NCBI GenBank assembly: GCA_944320975.1
Contig: CALUJM010000018.1
Location: forward strand, 1 to 42,001
From: an uncultured Atopobiaceae bacterium
Lineage (GTDB): Bacteria; Actinomycetota; Coriobacteriia; Coriobacteriales; Atopobiaceae
Direction of reading: 5' to 3'
DNA: 42,001 nt
A program made the translations under genes and the position numbers. Below are positions 24,113 to 31,592 of this stretch, piece by piece. Under the pieces are notes generated by a model. The model had not been told where the DNA came from. It was given only the letters and a program-made list of their open reading frames with translations, and did no database searches. How positions within the stretch are numbered: position 1 is the first letter of the stretch; every line of letters begins with the position of its first letter.

Positions 24113-25636
24113 CTACGCGCGCATCTCCTCGGTGTCCTCCGCGATCTCGCGGGCGATGCGGTGCAGCTGGCGGTCGTTCTCCAGCGCGCCGGCGGTCTTC
24201 TCCGGCAGGTAGACCGAGAGGCGCCCGCCCAGCGTGCGGAACGTCGCCCAGCCGTCAGCGCCCACCTCGACGTCGTCCTGCTCGCCCACGACGCAGGACC
24301 AGCGCTCGCCGGCGTGGCGCTCGCCCACGAACATGCGCTTCTCGCCGCCGTCGCGGTCGGTGAGGACCACGGCCACGCCGCTGCCCTCGTGCTCGTCGTC
24401 GCCCTCGCGCGCCCAGCCGATCACGTCCGGGGCGTCCAGGAAGTCGTGCTGCGTGCCGTAGGCGAAGCGGCGGCGGATCTCCATCAGCAGCGGAAGCTCG
24501 CGCACCGCCGGGATGTTGCCGTCGTTGGGCATGCCGTAAAGGTCGCCGTAGAAGACACAGGGGTAGCCGGCCTCGCGCAGCAGGATGAGCGCGTAGGCGG
24601 AGGGCTTGAACCACGTCTGGACGAAGGACTGCAGCGCCTGGCCGGGCTGGGTGTCGTGGTTCTCCGCAAAGGTCACGGCGTGCACCGGGTCGGCCTCGAC
24701 GAGCGTGCCCGAGAAGATCTTGGAGAGGTCCTCGTTGCCGTTCGAGCAGCTCGCGCGGTAGAGGTTGTAGTGCAGCGGGACGTCGAAGAGCGACATGCAC
24801 TTCTCGGCGCCCAGGTAGGCCTGGAGCTCGCCCACCGTGCGGCCCCAGTACTCGCCCACGGTGAAGAGCTCGCGACCGGCGTGCTTGCGCACGGCGTCGA
24901 GCCAGCGCAGGTAGAAGCCGCGATCGATGTGCTTGAGCGCGTCCAGGCGGAATCCATCCAGCTTGCACGCGTCCACGTACCAGCAGCCCCAGCGCACGAG
25001 CTCGTCGAAGACGCGCGGGTCGTTGACGTCCACGTCGGCGCCCATGAGGTAGTCGTAGTTGGCGTTCTCGGTGCGGTCAACGGCGCCGTCCCAGTGCTTG
25101 CCGTCAAAGAGGAAGATGGCCTTGCGCTTGGCGCGGTCGTCCCAGTCCACGCCATGGAAGCAGGTCCAGTCCCAGGTGAAGTCCGAGTAGGCGCCCGCGC
25201 GGCCGGGGAACGTGAAGCGCGTCCACGCCGAGATGGTCTGCGGTTCGCCCGTCACCTGGTCGCGGTTGGAGCCGTTGACCTCGCGCGCGACGACGTCCTC
25301 GCAGCCGTCCGCGCCGAGGCGCTGGTTGAGCACGATGTCCGCGAGCGCCTGGATGCCGCTCTCCTGCAGCGCGGCGATGGCGGCCTCGTACTCGGCGCGC
25401 GTGCCGTACTTGGTGGCAACGGAGCCCTTCTGGTCGAACTCTCCGAGGTCGTAGGTGTCGTAGACGCCGTAGCCCACGTCCTCGCGGCCCTTCTCGGCCT
25501 TGTAGGCGGGCGGCAGCCAGACGGCGGTAATGCCCTGGTAGGCGAAGTCGGGCGCCTGCTCGGCGATGCGGCGCCAGTGCGAGCCGTCCGCGGGCAGGTA
25601 CCAGGAGAAGCCCTGGAGCATGGTTCCGTTGGTCAT
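24113..25636 (-). CDS. amyA: Cytoplasmic alpha-amylase, GH13_5 type
   Basis: A 507-residue alpha-amylase with no signal peptide, so it acts on internal alpha-glucans or imported maltodextrins. It starts MTNGTMLQGFSWYLPADGSHWRRI, as in the GH13_5 group. Catalytic residues are the nucleophile Asp232 in GFRLDALKHI, the acid Glu262 in VGEYWG, and Asp328 in AENHDTQ. A calcium-region GVDWDD and the GADVDVNDP block are also present. Unusually, region I reads ALADIVLNQRLGADG, where the family normally has NH, so the conserved His is Gln. ATG at 25636 follows AAAGGAAACGAT. Alone on the minus strand between two repeat elements. Confidence 0.92.
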   Translation of the reverse strand: MTNGTMLQGFSWYLPADGSHWRRIAEQAPDFAYQGITAVWLPPAYKAEKGREDVGYGVYDTYDLGEFDQKGSVATKYGTRAEYEAAIAALQESGIQALADIVLNQRLGADGCEDVVAREVNGSNRDQVTGEPQTISAWTRFTFPGRAGAYSDFTWDWTCFHGVDWDDRAKRKAIFLFDGKHWDGAVDRTENANYDYLMGADVDVNDPRVFDELVRWGCWYVDACKLDGFRLDALKHIDRGFYLRWLDAVRKHAGRELFTVGEYWGRTVGELQAYLGAEKCMSLFDVPLHYNLYRASCSNGNEDLSKIFSGTLVEADPVHAVTFAENHDTQPGQALQSFVQTWFKPSAYALILLREAGYPCVFYGDLYGMPNDGNIPAVRELPLLMEIRRRFAYGTQHDFLDAPDVIGWAREGDDEHEGSGVAVVLTDRDGGEKRMFVGERHAGERWSCVVGEQDDVEVGADGWATFRTLGGRLSVYLPEKTAGALENDRQLHRIAREIAEDTEEMRA

Positions 25637-25665
25637 ATCGTTTCCTTTCTTGGGCATGAGGCGGA

Positions 25666-25748
25666 GGGGCGGGTGAAAATTAGGACAGGTTCAATTGTCA
25701 CATCGTACCTATGCGACAATTGAACCTGTCCTAATTTTCATCCGCCCC
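25666..25748. repeat. GGACAG palindrome C, 34-bp arms
   Basis: The arms 25666-25699 and 25715-25748 are reverse complements with one mismatch, around a 15-nt loop. Inside each arm is ATTAGGACAGGTTCAATTGT, nearly the same as the element at 29171. It lies between the amylase start and the stop of the membrane protein gene at 25770, so it may act as that gene's terminator and separates the two genes. Confidence 0.88.
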
Positions 25749-25769
25749 ACTGCCGCCCTCCGCCGCACA

Positions 25770-26726
25770 TCACTCGTCGGGGCCGGGCACGAGCGCGACG
25801 CCCGCGGCGGCGGCGAGCTCCTCGGGCGTGGGCTGGCGCATCACGCGCACGGCCAGATAGAGGCACACGCCCATGAACAGCAGGTCAAAGAGAACGTCAA
25901 AGGTGATGCCAAGAAGACCGCGCTCCAGGAACATCCCCGCGACCTGCACGAGGTCGAAGGCGCACGACAGCGCGGCCACCACGAGAAACGGCAGAATCTT
26001 CTGCGGCCGGTTGGACCCCCGGATGCCGAGCGCCCCCGCCAGGACGGAGACGCCCGACGCCACGCCGCCGACGGCGAGGACCGCATAGAGCATGCTGCTC
26101 ACCGTGACGGGCACGCCGGAGATGATCGCGCGCTCCCCCTCGCCGTAGACCACGAGCGCGGCGCCGAGCACGAGCACGGCCACGATGGTGACCACGCCCT
26201 TGAGGATGATGATCTCGGAGAGCAGGTGCAGCACCCGCTGGTGACGCGAGCGCAGGAACGTCTCGCCTCGCACGCCCTCGTCGTGCTCCTCCTTGACCTT
26301 GTCGGCAAGGCGCGAGCAGATGAGCACATAGACGATCGTGGTGGCGAGCACGATGGGATTGAACAGGATGAACGAGCCCACGCCCCAGCCCCACACGATG
26401 GCCACGAGCACGGCGAGCCCCACGAGGTAGCACAGGAATCGGTACGGCCCCACGCGCGCGGAGTTGTTGGACGCGACGATGCCGAGCCCCGCCGTGAGCA
26501 GGAGCAGTCCAGCCGCCACGACGATCATCACGCCAAAGGTCACAGTGGTCCAGAGATCCCCGCCGGGCAAAAGCCCCATGACGTTGCCCGCGAGCATCAC
26601 AACGCCGCCGAGAAGGACGATGGCCCCCAGGAGTCCCATCAGTATGGAAACCATACGCAGCACCGCCTGGGCGGGCGTACGCGGGATCGAGGGCTCAAGG
26701 TCGCTGATGACGCTCTCTTCGTCCAT
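25770..26726 (-). CDS. Multi-pass membrane protein, unknown
   Basis: A 318-residue protein that I cannot assign. About eight hydrophobic segments are arranged in two similar halves, the first after the AQAVLRMVSILMGLLGAIVLLGG start and the second after the cytoplasmic stretch ADKVKEEHDEGVRGETFLRSRHQRVLHLLSEI. The last residues (PTPEELAAAAGVALVPGPDE) are soluble. The repeated Gly- and Val-rich helices recall DUF308/DUF4203-like proteins, but no motif decides it. ATG at 26726 follows GGGAGCC; the ORF extends upstream without similarity to a coding sequence. It stands alone between two repeat elements. Confidence 0.6.
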   Translation of the reverse strand: MDEESVISDLEPSIPRTPAQAVLRMVSILMGLLGAIVLLGGVVMLAGNVMGLLPGGDLWTTVTFGVMIVVAAGLLLLTAGLGIVASNNSARVGPYRFLCYLVGLAVLVAIVWGWGVGSFILFNPIVLATTIVYVLICSRLADKVKEEHDEGVRGETFLRSRHQRVLHLLSEIIILKGVVTIVAVLVLGAALVVYGEGERAIISGVPVTVSSMLYAVLAVGGVASGVSVLAGALGIRGSNRPQKILPFLVVAALSCAFDLVQVAGMFLERGLLGITFDVLFDLLFMGVCLYLAVRVMRQPTPEELAAAAGVALVPGPDE

Positions 26727-26795
26727 GGGGTGAGGCTCCCTTCTCGCTAACGTTGGGAGTATACCCAAAAGGCCCCCGAGCCCGCGCGGCACCTA

Positions 26796-26836
26796 GGGTC
26801 GGAGGCATTGTCACCTCTCTGTCCCCAACTGTCACC
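26796..26836. repeat. Left 41-bp inverted repeat of the RAYT unit
   Basis: This segment starts GGGTCGGAGGCATTGTCACC, continues CTCTCTGTCCCCAACTGTCACC, and is the reverse complement of 27703-27743 at 40 of 41 positions. It contains TGTCCCC, the complement of the GGGGACA core of the dispersed palindromes, between two direct TGTCACC copies. Confidence 0.9.
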
Positions 26837-26884
26837 AAACTTGCCTGCGCCCATCACGAAACGAGCAAAGTACCTCGCCTCCAG

Positions 26885-27640
26885 CTAAAGTTTTGAAATC
26901 ACGCCGCGCGACACACCGGTCAGCCGCTCGATCTGCCTGACAGAGAGGTGCGCGCGGAGCAAGGCTCGCAGGGCATCGTTTCGTTCGGCGCGCGGGAGCG
27001 ATGAGACGTCCTCTATTCGCACCTCTCCCAGGGCGGACCGGGCAATCCTCCGAAGAGTATCATCGTTCATTCGCCTGCTGCCCGTGTCGACATCCATGAC
27101 CTCACCAGCGAACTCATTCAATTGATGGAAGCGCACGAACTGCTCCGTGCTGTCAAACAGCGAGAGAACGAGGTCGCGCGCGACGAGGCAGTCTTCCGCA
27201 GAGCGCCCCAGATACTCCTGGTAGCTGCTCCAACGATAGGAACACGTCGGACTCAGGCCCTCCTTGACTGGGTTCTGATGAATGTATCGAACGACGGTCA
27301 AAAGATACGCTTCGGTATCAACCGGTTCGCTCCTAAACCTGTCCTGAAATAGATGCCCCACTCTGTCATGGCGCCTGTTGAAAAACGTCGCGTAGGTAGA
27401 GCCAATCGCCTGCATCATCTTCGAAAGCTCTTCAAAAGCGACCCTCACGAGGAGGTGTACGTGGTTGTCCATGAGGCACCAGCAGAGGAGCTCCCCGCGG
27501 TGCGAATTCAGCTCCTCCTTGAGGACGGCGAGAAAGAAACGGCGATCAGTGGGGTCCTCAAAGATGATCTGCCGCCCCACGCCACGCAGCATGATGTGGT
27601 AAATATCCGACTCCGCCCGTCTTCTCGGCATCCGCGCCAT
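26885..27640 (-). CDS. REP-associated tyrosine transposase (RAYT, Y1/HUH family)
   Basis: A 251-residue single-stranded DNA transposase of the Y1_Tnp family. It has the N-terminal YHIMLRGVGRQIIFEDPTDRRFFL and the HUH metal motif DNHVHLLV (His60 and His62). FFNRRHDRVGHLFQDRFRSEPV and the block VVRYIHQNPVKEGL, with the likely catalytic Tyr119, then WSSYQEYLG, are the standard RAYT series. A C-terminal extension ends in a helix-turn-helix-like HLSVRQIERLTGVSRGVISKL, which may bind repeat DNA. Start chosen at ATG 27640; a second ATG at 27658 is possible. RAYTs are thought to move the REP palindromes around a genome. The ORF is intact. Confidence 0.92.
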   Translation of the reverse strand: MARMPRRRAESDIYHIMLRGVGRQIIFEDPTDRRFFLAVLKEELNSHRGELLCWCLMDNHVHLLVRVAFEELSKMMQAIGSTYATFFNRRHDRVGHLFQDRFRSEPVDTEAYLLTVVRYIHQNPVKEGLSPTCSYRWSSYQEYLGRSAEDCLVARDLVLSLFDSTEQFVRFHQLNEFAGEVMDVDTGSRRMNDDTLRRIARSALGEVRIEDVSSLPRAERNDALRALLRAHLSVRQIERLTGVSRGVISKL

Positions 27641-27702
27641 AGACACCCCCGTCAACATGAGAAGGCAATTATTCCCATTTTCGACACGTCCAAATCCGAG
27701 AA

Positions 27703-27743
27703 GGTGACACTTGGGGACAGAGAGGTGACAATGCCTCCGACCC
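27703..27743. repeat. Right 41-bp inverted repeat of the RAYT unit
   Basis: Starts GGTGACACTTGGGGACAGAG and mirrors 26796-26836 with one mismatch. Its GGTGACACTTGGGGACAG resembles GTGTGACAATTAGGACAG in the palindrome at 29171, linking the RAYT ends to the dispersed family. It ends 6 nt before the stop codon of niaR. Confidence 0.9.
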
Positions 27744-27749
27744 CAAGCG

Positions 27750-28301
27750 TCACGCGAAGGTCGCCGCCTCGTAGTCGGTGAGCTCGGCCAGGTAGCCGCG
27801 GGCATCGAGCGCACGCTCGACTTCGTCGAGAATCTCCTCGCTCGCTGCGCTCACGTGATGGAAGTGGTAGCCGCTCGTGACCTCGAGCAGCGGCGCGGAG
27901 ACCCCGGAGGCAAGCTCGGCCACGAAGCGCTCCACGTCGCGACGGCTCCCCACGCCCAGCGTCGAGGAGACCACGCCGTAGACGCGATGGTTCACGAACA
28001 CGTCCTCCACGCGTCCGCCCAGGTCCACGACGCAGGTGAGCTCGTCGGCGGCCTGCTCCGCGGTGTGGCGGCACTTGAACAGGCGCGTCGGCCGCGCGGG
28101 AGCGTCGGCGAGAAGGACGTAGCCGCGGTTGGTCGAGACGATCTTCTCGCCCCGCTCGCGCAGCAGCGCCACGTCCTGGACCACCACCTGGCGGCTCACG
28201 CCGCACTTCTCGGCAAGCGCCGTGCCGGAGAGGGGGCCCGATGCCGCGGCCAGCGCCTCGACGATGCGCGCCCGCCGCGCGTCCCCGGACCCCGCCGTCA
28301 C
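27750..28301 (-). CDS. niaR: NiaR-type transcriptional repressor of NAD synthesis
   Basis: A 183-residue regulator with an N-terminal winged helix (RRARIVEALAAASGPLSGTALAEKCGVSRQVVVQDVALLRERGEKIVSTNRGYVL, residues 9-63) and a C-terminal 3H domain. The three conserved His of 3H lie in FKCRHTAEQAADEL, VNHRVYGVVSS and GYHFHHVSA. NiaR (YrxA) proteins bind nicotinic acid through this metal-binding domain and then repress nadBCA-type genes. Here it is the last gene of the operon nadA-nadB-nadC-niaR, with its GTG start overlapping the nadC stop by 4 nt, so it very likely controls its own operon. Confidence 0.92.
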   Translation of the reverse strand: MTAGSGDARRARIVEALAAASGPLSGTALAEKCGVSRQVVVQDVALLRERGEKIVSTNRGYVLLADAPARPTRLFKCRHTAEQAADELTCVVDLGGRVEDVFVNHRVYGVVSSTLGVGSRRDVERFVAELASGVSAPLLEVTSGYHFHHVSAASEEILDEVERALDARGYLAELTDYEAATFA

Positions 28302-29152
28302 GCCAGGACCTCGAGGTGCTTGAGCGAGAGGTCGAGGATCGGCGCGGAGTGCGTGAGGGCGCCGCAGGAGACGAAGTCCACGCCCAGGTCGGCGTAGGCG
28401 GAGACGTTGGCGGCGTCCACGTTGCCCGAGGCCTCGGTCTGCGCGCGGCCGTCGATCAGCGCGATCGCGGCGGCCATGTCGTCATGGGACATGTTGTCGA
28501 GCATGATGATGTCCGCCCCGGCCTCCACCGCCTCGCGGACCATGTCGAGCGTCTCGCACTCCACCTCGATCTTGTCGACGAAGGGCGCCGACGCGCGGGC
28601 GCACTCGATGGCGCGCGCCACGCCGCCCGCGGCGTCTATGTGGTTGTCCTTGAGCAGCACGCCGTCCGAGAGGCCGAAGCGGTGCATCGAGCCGCCGCCC
28701 AGGCGCACGGCCTCGCGCTCGAACAGGCGCATGCCCGGCGTGGTCTTGCGCGTGCAGACCAGGCGCGTTCCCGTTCCGGCGAGCCCCGCCTCGACGCTCG
28801 CGGTGTAGGTGGCGATGCCGCTCATGCGCTGCAGGTAGTTGAGGGCGGTGCGCTCGCCCTCCAGCAGGGCGCGCACGTCTGCCTCGACGGTGGCGAGGTG
28901 CTCGCCGGGCTCCACGCGGTCGCCGTCGGCGACGCCGGCGCTCACACGGGCCGCCGGGTCCAGCAGCTCGAAGACGCGCGAGAAGACCGAGAGGCCTGCG
29001 ACCACGCCGCGCGCCTTGGCGATCAGGTGGACGCGACCGGGGCGCGCGTCGGGCATGACCGCGGCGGTGGAGACGTCACCGAAGGGCATGTCCTCCCTGA
29101 GCGCCGCGCGAATATGCTCGTCCATCGCGAGCTGGATCATCGGGTCGGTCAT
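28298..29152 (-). CDS. nadC: Nicotinate-nucleotide pyrophosphorylase (carboxylating)
   Basis: A 284-residue quinolinate phosphoribosyltransferase: quinolinate plus PRPP gives nicotinate mononucleotide, CO2 and PPi. Family blocks are ALREDMPFGDVSTAAVMP near the N-terminus, ERTALNYLQRMSGIATYT, TRKTTPGMRLFEREAVRLGGGSMHRFGLSDGVLLKDNHI with the substrate-binding Arg, Lys and His, VEVECET, and IMLDNMS. The length is typical. Start at 29152 after GGAGATACG; the gap to nadB holds a 32-bp inverted repeat. The 3' end overlaps niaR by 4 nt, suggesting translational coupling. Confidence 0.95.
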   Translation of the reverse strand: MTDPMIQLAMDEHIRAALREDMPFGDVSTAAVMPDARPGRVHLIAKARGVVAGLSVFSRVFELLDPAARVSAGVADGDRVEPGEHLATVEADVRALLEGERTALNYLQRMSGIATYTASVEAGLAGTGTRLVCTRKTTPGMRLFEREAVRLGGGSMHRFGLSDGVLLKDNHIDAAGGVARAIECARASAPFVDKIEVECETLDMVREAVEAGADIIMLDNMSHDDMAAAIALIDGRAQTEASGNVDAANVSAYADLGVDFVSCGALTHSAPILDLSLKHLEVLA

Positions 29153-29170
29153 CGTATCTCCTCTCTGATG

Positions 29171-29245
29171 CGTGTGACAATTAGGACAGGTTGGATTGTC
29201 ACGCGCACGCGGTGTGACAATCCAACCTGTCCTAATTGTCACACG
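29171..29245. repeat. GGACAG palindrome D, 32-bp perfect arms, between nadB and nadC
   Basis: 29171-29202 is the exact reverse complement of 29214-29245, with an 11-nt loop. The arm holds GTGTGACAATTAGGACAGG. It covers the last sense codons and the stop codon of nadB and lies inside the nad operon, where it would form a very stable mRNA hairpin before nadC. Confidence 0.92.
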
Positions 29246-30528
29246 TCGCGCTCGCGCATGGCGGCGGCGAGCTGGGCCGCCGTGTCGTCGGCAAAGCGGT
29301 CGCGCATGATCTTGTCGGCCGCCCGCTGCGCGAACACGAGCGACTCCAGCAGGCTGTTGGACGCCAGCCGGTTTCGCCCGTGCACCCCGTTGCAGCAGGT
29401 CTCCCCGCAGGCGAAGAGGTGCGGCAGCGTGGTCTCGGAGTCGGAGTTCACGTGAATCCCGCCCATGAAGTAATGCTGGGCGGGCACCACCGGGATGGGC
29501 TCCTCACGGATATCGTAGCCCTCCTCGAGGCAGCGCTCCAGGATGTGCGTGAAGTGCCGCTCGATCTCCTCCCGCGGCACGCGCTTGAAGGACAGCCACA
29601 CGTGGCGCGCGCCCGTGCGCTCCATCTCGGCGCGGATCGCGGCGGACACCACGTCGCGCGGCTGCAGCTCGTCCACGAAGCGCTCGCCCGCGTCGTTGAG
29701 CAGGACCGCGCCCTCGCCGCGGGCGGACTCGGAGATCAAAAAGGCGCGCCCAGGCCGCTCGGTCCACAGCGTCGTCGGGTGGATCTGCACGTAGTCCATG
29801 TGCTCGAGAAGAACCCCGTGCTCGGCCGCCACGCGGCAGCCGTCGCCGGTGAGGCACCCATAGTTGGTGGAATGCTCGTAGAGCCCGCCCACGCCGCCGG
29901 TGGCAAAGACCGTGGCGTCGGCGCGGATCTCCAGCCGCTCGTCCTTCTCGCCCACCGCGACCACGCCGCGGCAGACGCGCCGGCCGTCCCGGTCAAAGCC
30001 CTCGATGAGGTCGGTCATGCAGGTGTTCTCGAGGATGCGGGCGTTGGGCAGCGCGCGGACGTCCGCCAGCAGATGCGTGGTGATCTCCTCGCCCGTTATG
30101 TCCTCGTGGTAGACGATGCGCGGGCGGGAGTGGGCGCCCTCGCGCGTGTAGTCGAGCCCGCCATCCGGGCGGCGGGCAAAGCGCACGCCGCGCTTGATCA
30201 GGTCGTCGATGATCGGGCGGCTCGCGCGGATCATGAGGTCCACGCTCTCCAGGCGGTTCTCGTAGTGGCCCGCGCGCAGCGTGTCCTCGAAGAACGACTC
30301 GTAGTCCTCGGGGTCGTGCAGGACGCAGATGCCGCCCTGCGCGAGCATGGAGTCGCAGTGGTCCACGGCCTCCTTGGAGAGAAGGACCACCGAGAGCGCC
30401 GCGGGCAGGTTGAGCGCGCAGTAGAGCCCGGCCACGCCGCAGCCCACGATCACGACGTCGCAGTCGATGACCGCATCAAACTTTTCTGTAATTTGGGGAC
30501 TGTCCCCAACGTGCAGGCTGGGGGACAT
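29239..30528 (-). CDS. nadB: L-aspartate oxidase
   Basis: A 429-residue FAD enzyme that oxidises L-aspartate to iminoaspartate, which NadA turns into quinolinate. Seen: the dinucleotide motif DVVIVGCGVAGLYCALNL (residues 24-41), then SKEAVDHCDSMLAQGGICV, HSRPRIVYHEDITGEEI, ATGGVGGLYEHSTNYGCLTGDG, MDYVQIHPTTLW, FLISESARGEGAVLLN and HYFMGGIHVNSDSETTLPHLFACGETCCNGVHGRNRLASNSLLESLVFA. The C-terminal helical domain is short: bacterial NadB is often 500-540 residues, so this is a compact version. The start is fixed by TGATG, which joins the nadA stop and nadB ATG. Residues 7-14 are encoded by an inserted GGGGACAG repeat. Confidence 0.94.
   Translation of the reverse strand: MSPSLHVGDSPQITEKFDAVIDCDVVIVGCGVAGLYCALNLPAALSVVLLSKEAVDHCDSMLAQGGICVLHDPEDYESFFEDTLRAGHYENRLESVDLMIRASRPIIDDLIKRGVRFARRPDGGLDYTREGAHSRPRIVYHEDITGEEITTHLLADVRALPNARILENTCMTDLIEGFDRDGRRVCRGVVAVGEKDERLEIRADATVFATGGVGGLYEHSTNYGCLTGDGCRVAAEHGVLLEHMDYVQIHPTTLWTERPGRAFLISESARGEGAVLLNDAGERFVDELQPRDVVSAAIRAEMERTGARHVWLSFKRVPREEIERHFTHILERCLEEGYDIREEPIPVVPAQHYFMGGIHVNSDSETTLPHLFACGETCCNGVHGRNRLASNSLLESLVFAQRAADKIMRDRFADDTAAQLAAAMRERDV
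30493..30509. repeat. GGGACAG palindrome E, translated within nadB
   Basis: TTGGGGA-CTG-TCCCCAA. On the minus strand GTTGGGGACAGTCCCCAAAT continues into TACAG, like palindrome A, and is read in frame as VGDSPQIT at residues 7-14 of NadB, 19 nt after the start codon. It lies before the FAD-binding core, where a short N-terminal extension is tolerated. Confidence 0.85.
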
Positions 30529-31457
30529 CAGCGGGCCCCCAGCTCGAGCATGCGCTCCAGCGTGCGACGCGCGGCCTCGGCGACGCCGGCGGGCGGAAGG
30601 CCCACCTCGCCGGTGCCCTCGCGCAGGCACGCGACGAGGCGCTCCGCGGTGATGCGCGCCATGTCCGGGCAGACCGGGCGCGTCGCCGGGAAGTGGAAGC
30701 GCTTGCCCGTGCCGGCGCAGCGGCGCTCCAGCTCGCCGCGGACGCCGTCGACGGTGAGGATGATGTAGTCGCTCGCGTCGCCGGTCGCGGCGGCGTCGAT
30801 GATCTGCGACGTCGAGCCCGCAAAGTCCGCGAGCGCCAGCGCCTCGGGACCGCACTCGGGGTGCGCGAGCACCGGCGCGTCGGGGTGCTCAGCCTTGAGC
30901 GCCGCCACCTCCGCGGCGGAGATGTCCTGATGGATGGGGCAGAACCCGTCGTTCAGGATGACGTTTTTCTCGGGAACCTGCTCGGCGACGAAGAGGCCGA
31001 GGTGACGGTCCGGCACGAAGAGCACGTTGCACTGCGGCAGCGCGCGCACGATCTTGACCGCGTTGGAGGAGGTCACGCAGACGTCCGACCACGACTTCAC
31101 CTCGGCCGTGGAGTTGACGTAGCACGCAACGGCCAGGTCGTCGCCGTAGCGCTCGCGCGCCGCGTCCACGGTCTCGCGCCGCACCATGTGCGCCATGGGG
31201 CAGTCGGAGGTCGGGTCGGGCATGAGAACCGTCTTGTCGGGCGAGAGCATCTTGGCGCTCTCGGCCATGAAGCGCACGCCGGCAAAGACCAGCGTGGACG
31301 CGGGCAGCGTCGCCGCCAGGCGGGCCAGGGCAAACGAGTCCCCCACGTGGTCCGCGAGCTCCTGGACCTCGGGCGGCACGTAGTAGTGCGCCAGCACCAC
31401 GGCATCGCGCTCCGCCTTGAGGCGCGCGACCTCGGCGCGCAGCTCGTCTGTCAGCAT
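30528..31457 (-). CDS. nadA: Quinolinate synthase
   Basis: A 309-residue [4Fe-4S] enzyme that condenses iminoaspartate with dihydroxyacetone phosphate to quinolinate. Hallmarks are AVVLAHYYVPPEVQELADHVGDSFALARLA, VFAGVRFMAESAKMLSPDKTVLMPD, CYVNSTAEVKSWSDVCVTSSNA, VLFVPDRHLGLFVA, HPECGPEALALADFAGSTSQI and the final FPATRPVCPDM. The cluster Cys residues lie in CYVNS, the HPECG motif and PVCPDM. Start at 31457 after GAGGGGAGCAAGC; the longer ORF upstream runs through the promoter. First gene of the nad operon. Confidence 0.95.
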   Translation of the reverse strand: MLTDELRAEVARLKAERDAVVLAHYYVPPEVQELADHVGDSFALARLAATLPASTLVFAGVRFMAESAKMLSPDKTVLMPDPTSDCPMAHMVRRETVDAARERYGDDLAVACYVNSTAEVKSWSDVCVTSSNAVKIVRALPQCNVLFVPDRHLGLFVAEQVPEKNVILNDGFCPIHQDISAAEVAALKAEHPDAPVLAHPECGPEALALADFAGSTSQIIDAAATGDASDYIILTVDGVRGELERRCAGTGKRFHFPATRPVCPDMARITAERLVACLREGTGEVGLPPAGVAEAARRTLERMLELGAR

Positions 31458-31484
31458 GCTTGCTCCCCTCGTCGGCAAACCGAC

Positions 31485-31513
31485 AGTATGACAGCAACCT
31501 TTACAGCTGACAA
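31485..31513 (-). promoter_or_regulatory. nad operon promoter with possible NiaR site
   Basis: On the minus strand TTGTCA and CATACT are spaced by 17 nt, giving a good vegetative promoter whose start would fall about 20 nt before the nadA ATG. The -35 box is part of CTGTCTTGTCAGCTGTAA (31501-31518), a partly symmetric sequence where a repressor would block RNA polymerase. NiaR, encoded at the end of the operon, is the obvious candidate; the exact site is inferred. Confidence 0.55.
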
Positions 31514-31592
31514 GACAGTGAGCGAGAAGAACACGCGGGTCGGAGCCGTCCCGCGGGTTGGCCCTGCCGGCTGGCCCTGCAGGCCGACCCTG

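Larger units (their letters stand above)
26796..27743. mobile_element. RAYT unit bounded by 41-bp inverted repeats
   Basis: A 948-bp unit made of one RAYT gene with 40/41 matching inverted repeats at its ends. RAYT genes are known to be flanked by REP elements (REPtrons); here the flanks are unusually long, nearly identical and exactly inverted. The unit lies between two minus-strand genes that it does not interrupt. A short target-site duplication was not seen. Confidence 0.75.

Noticed and set aside
23909..25723. 604-codon open frame opposite the amylase gene
   Set aside because: Antisense shadow; it also runs through two palindromic repeats, and the minus strand has all GH13 motifs.
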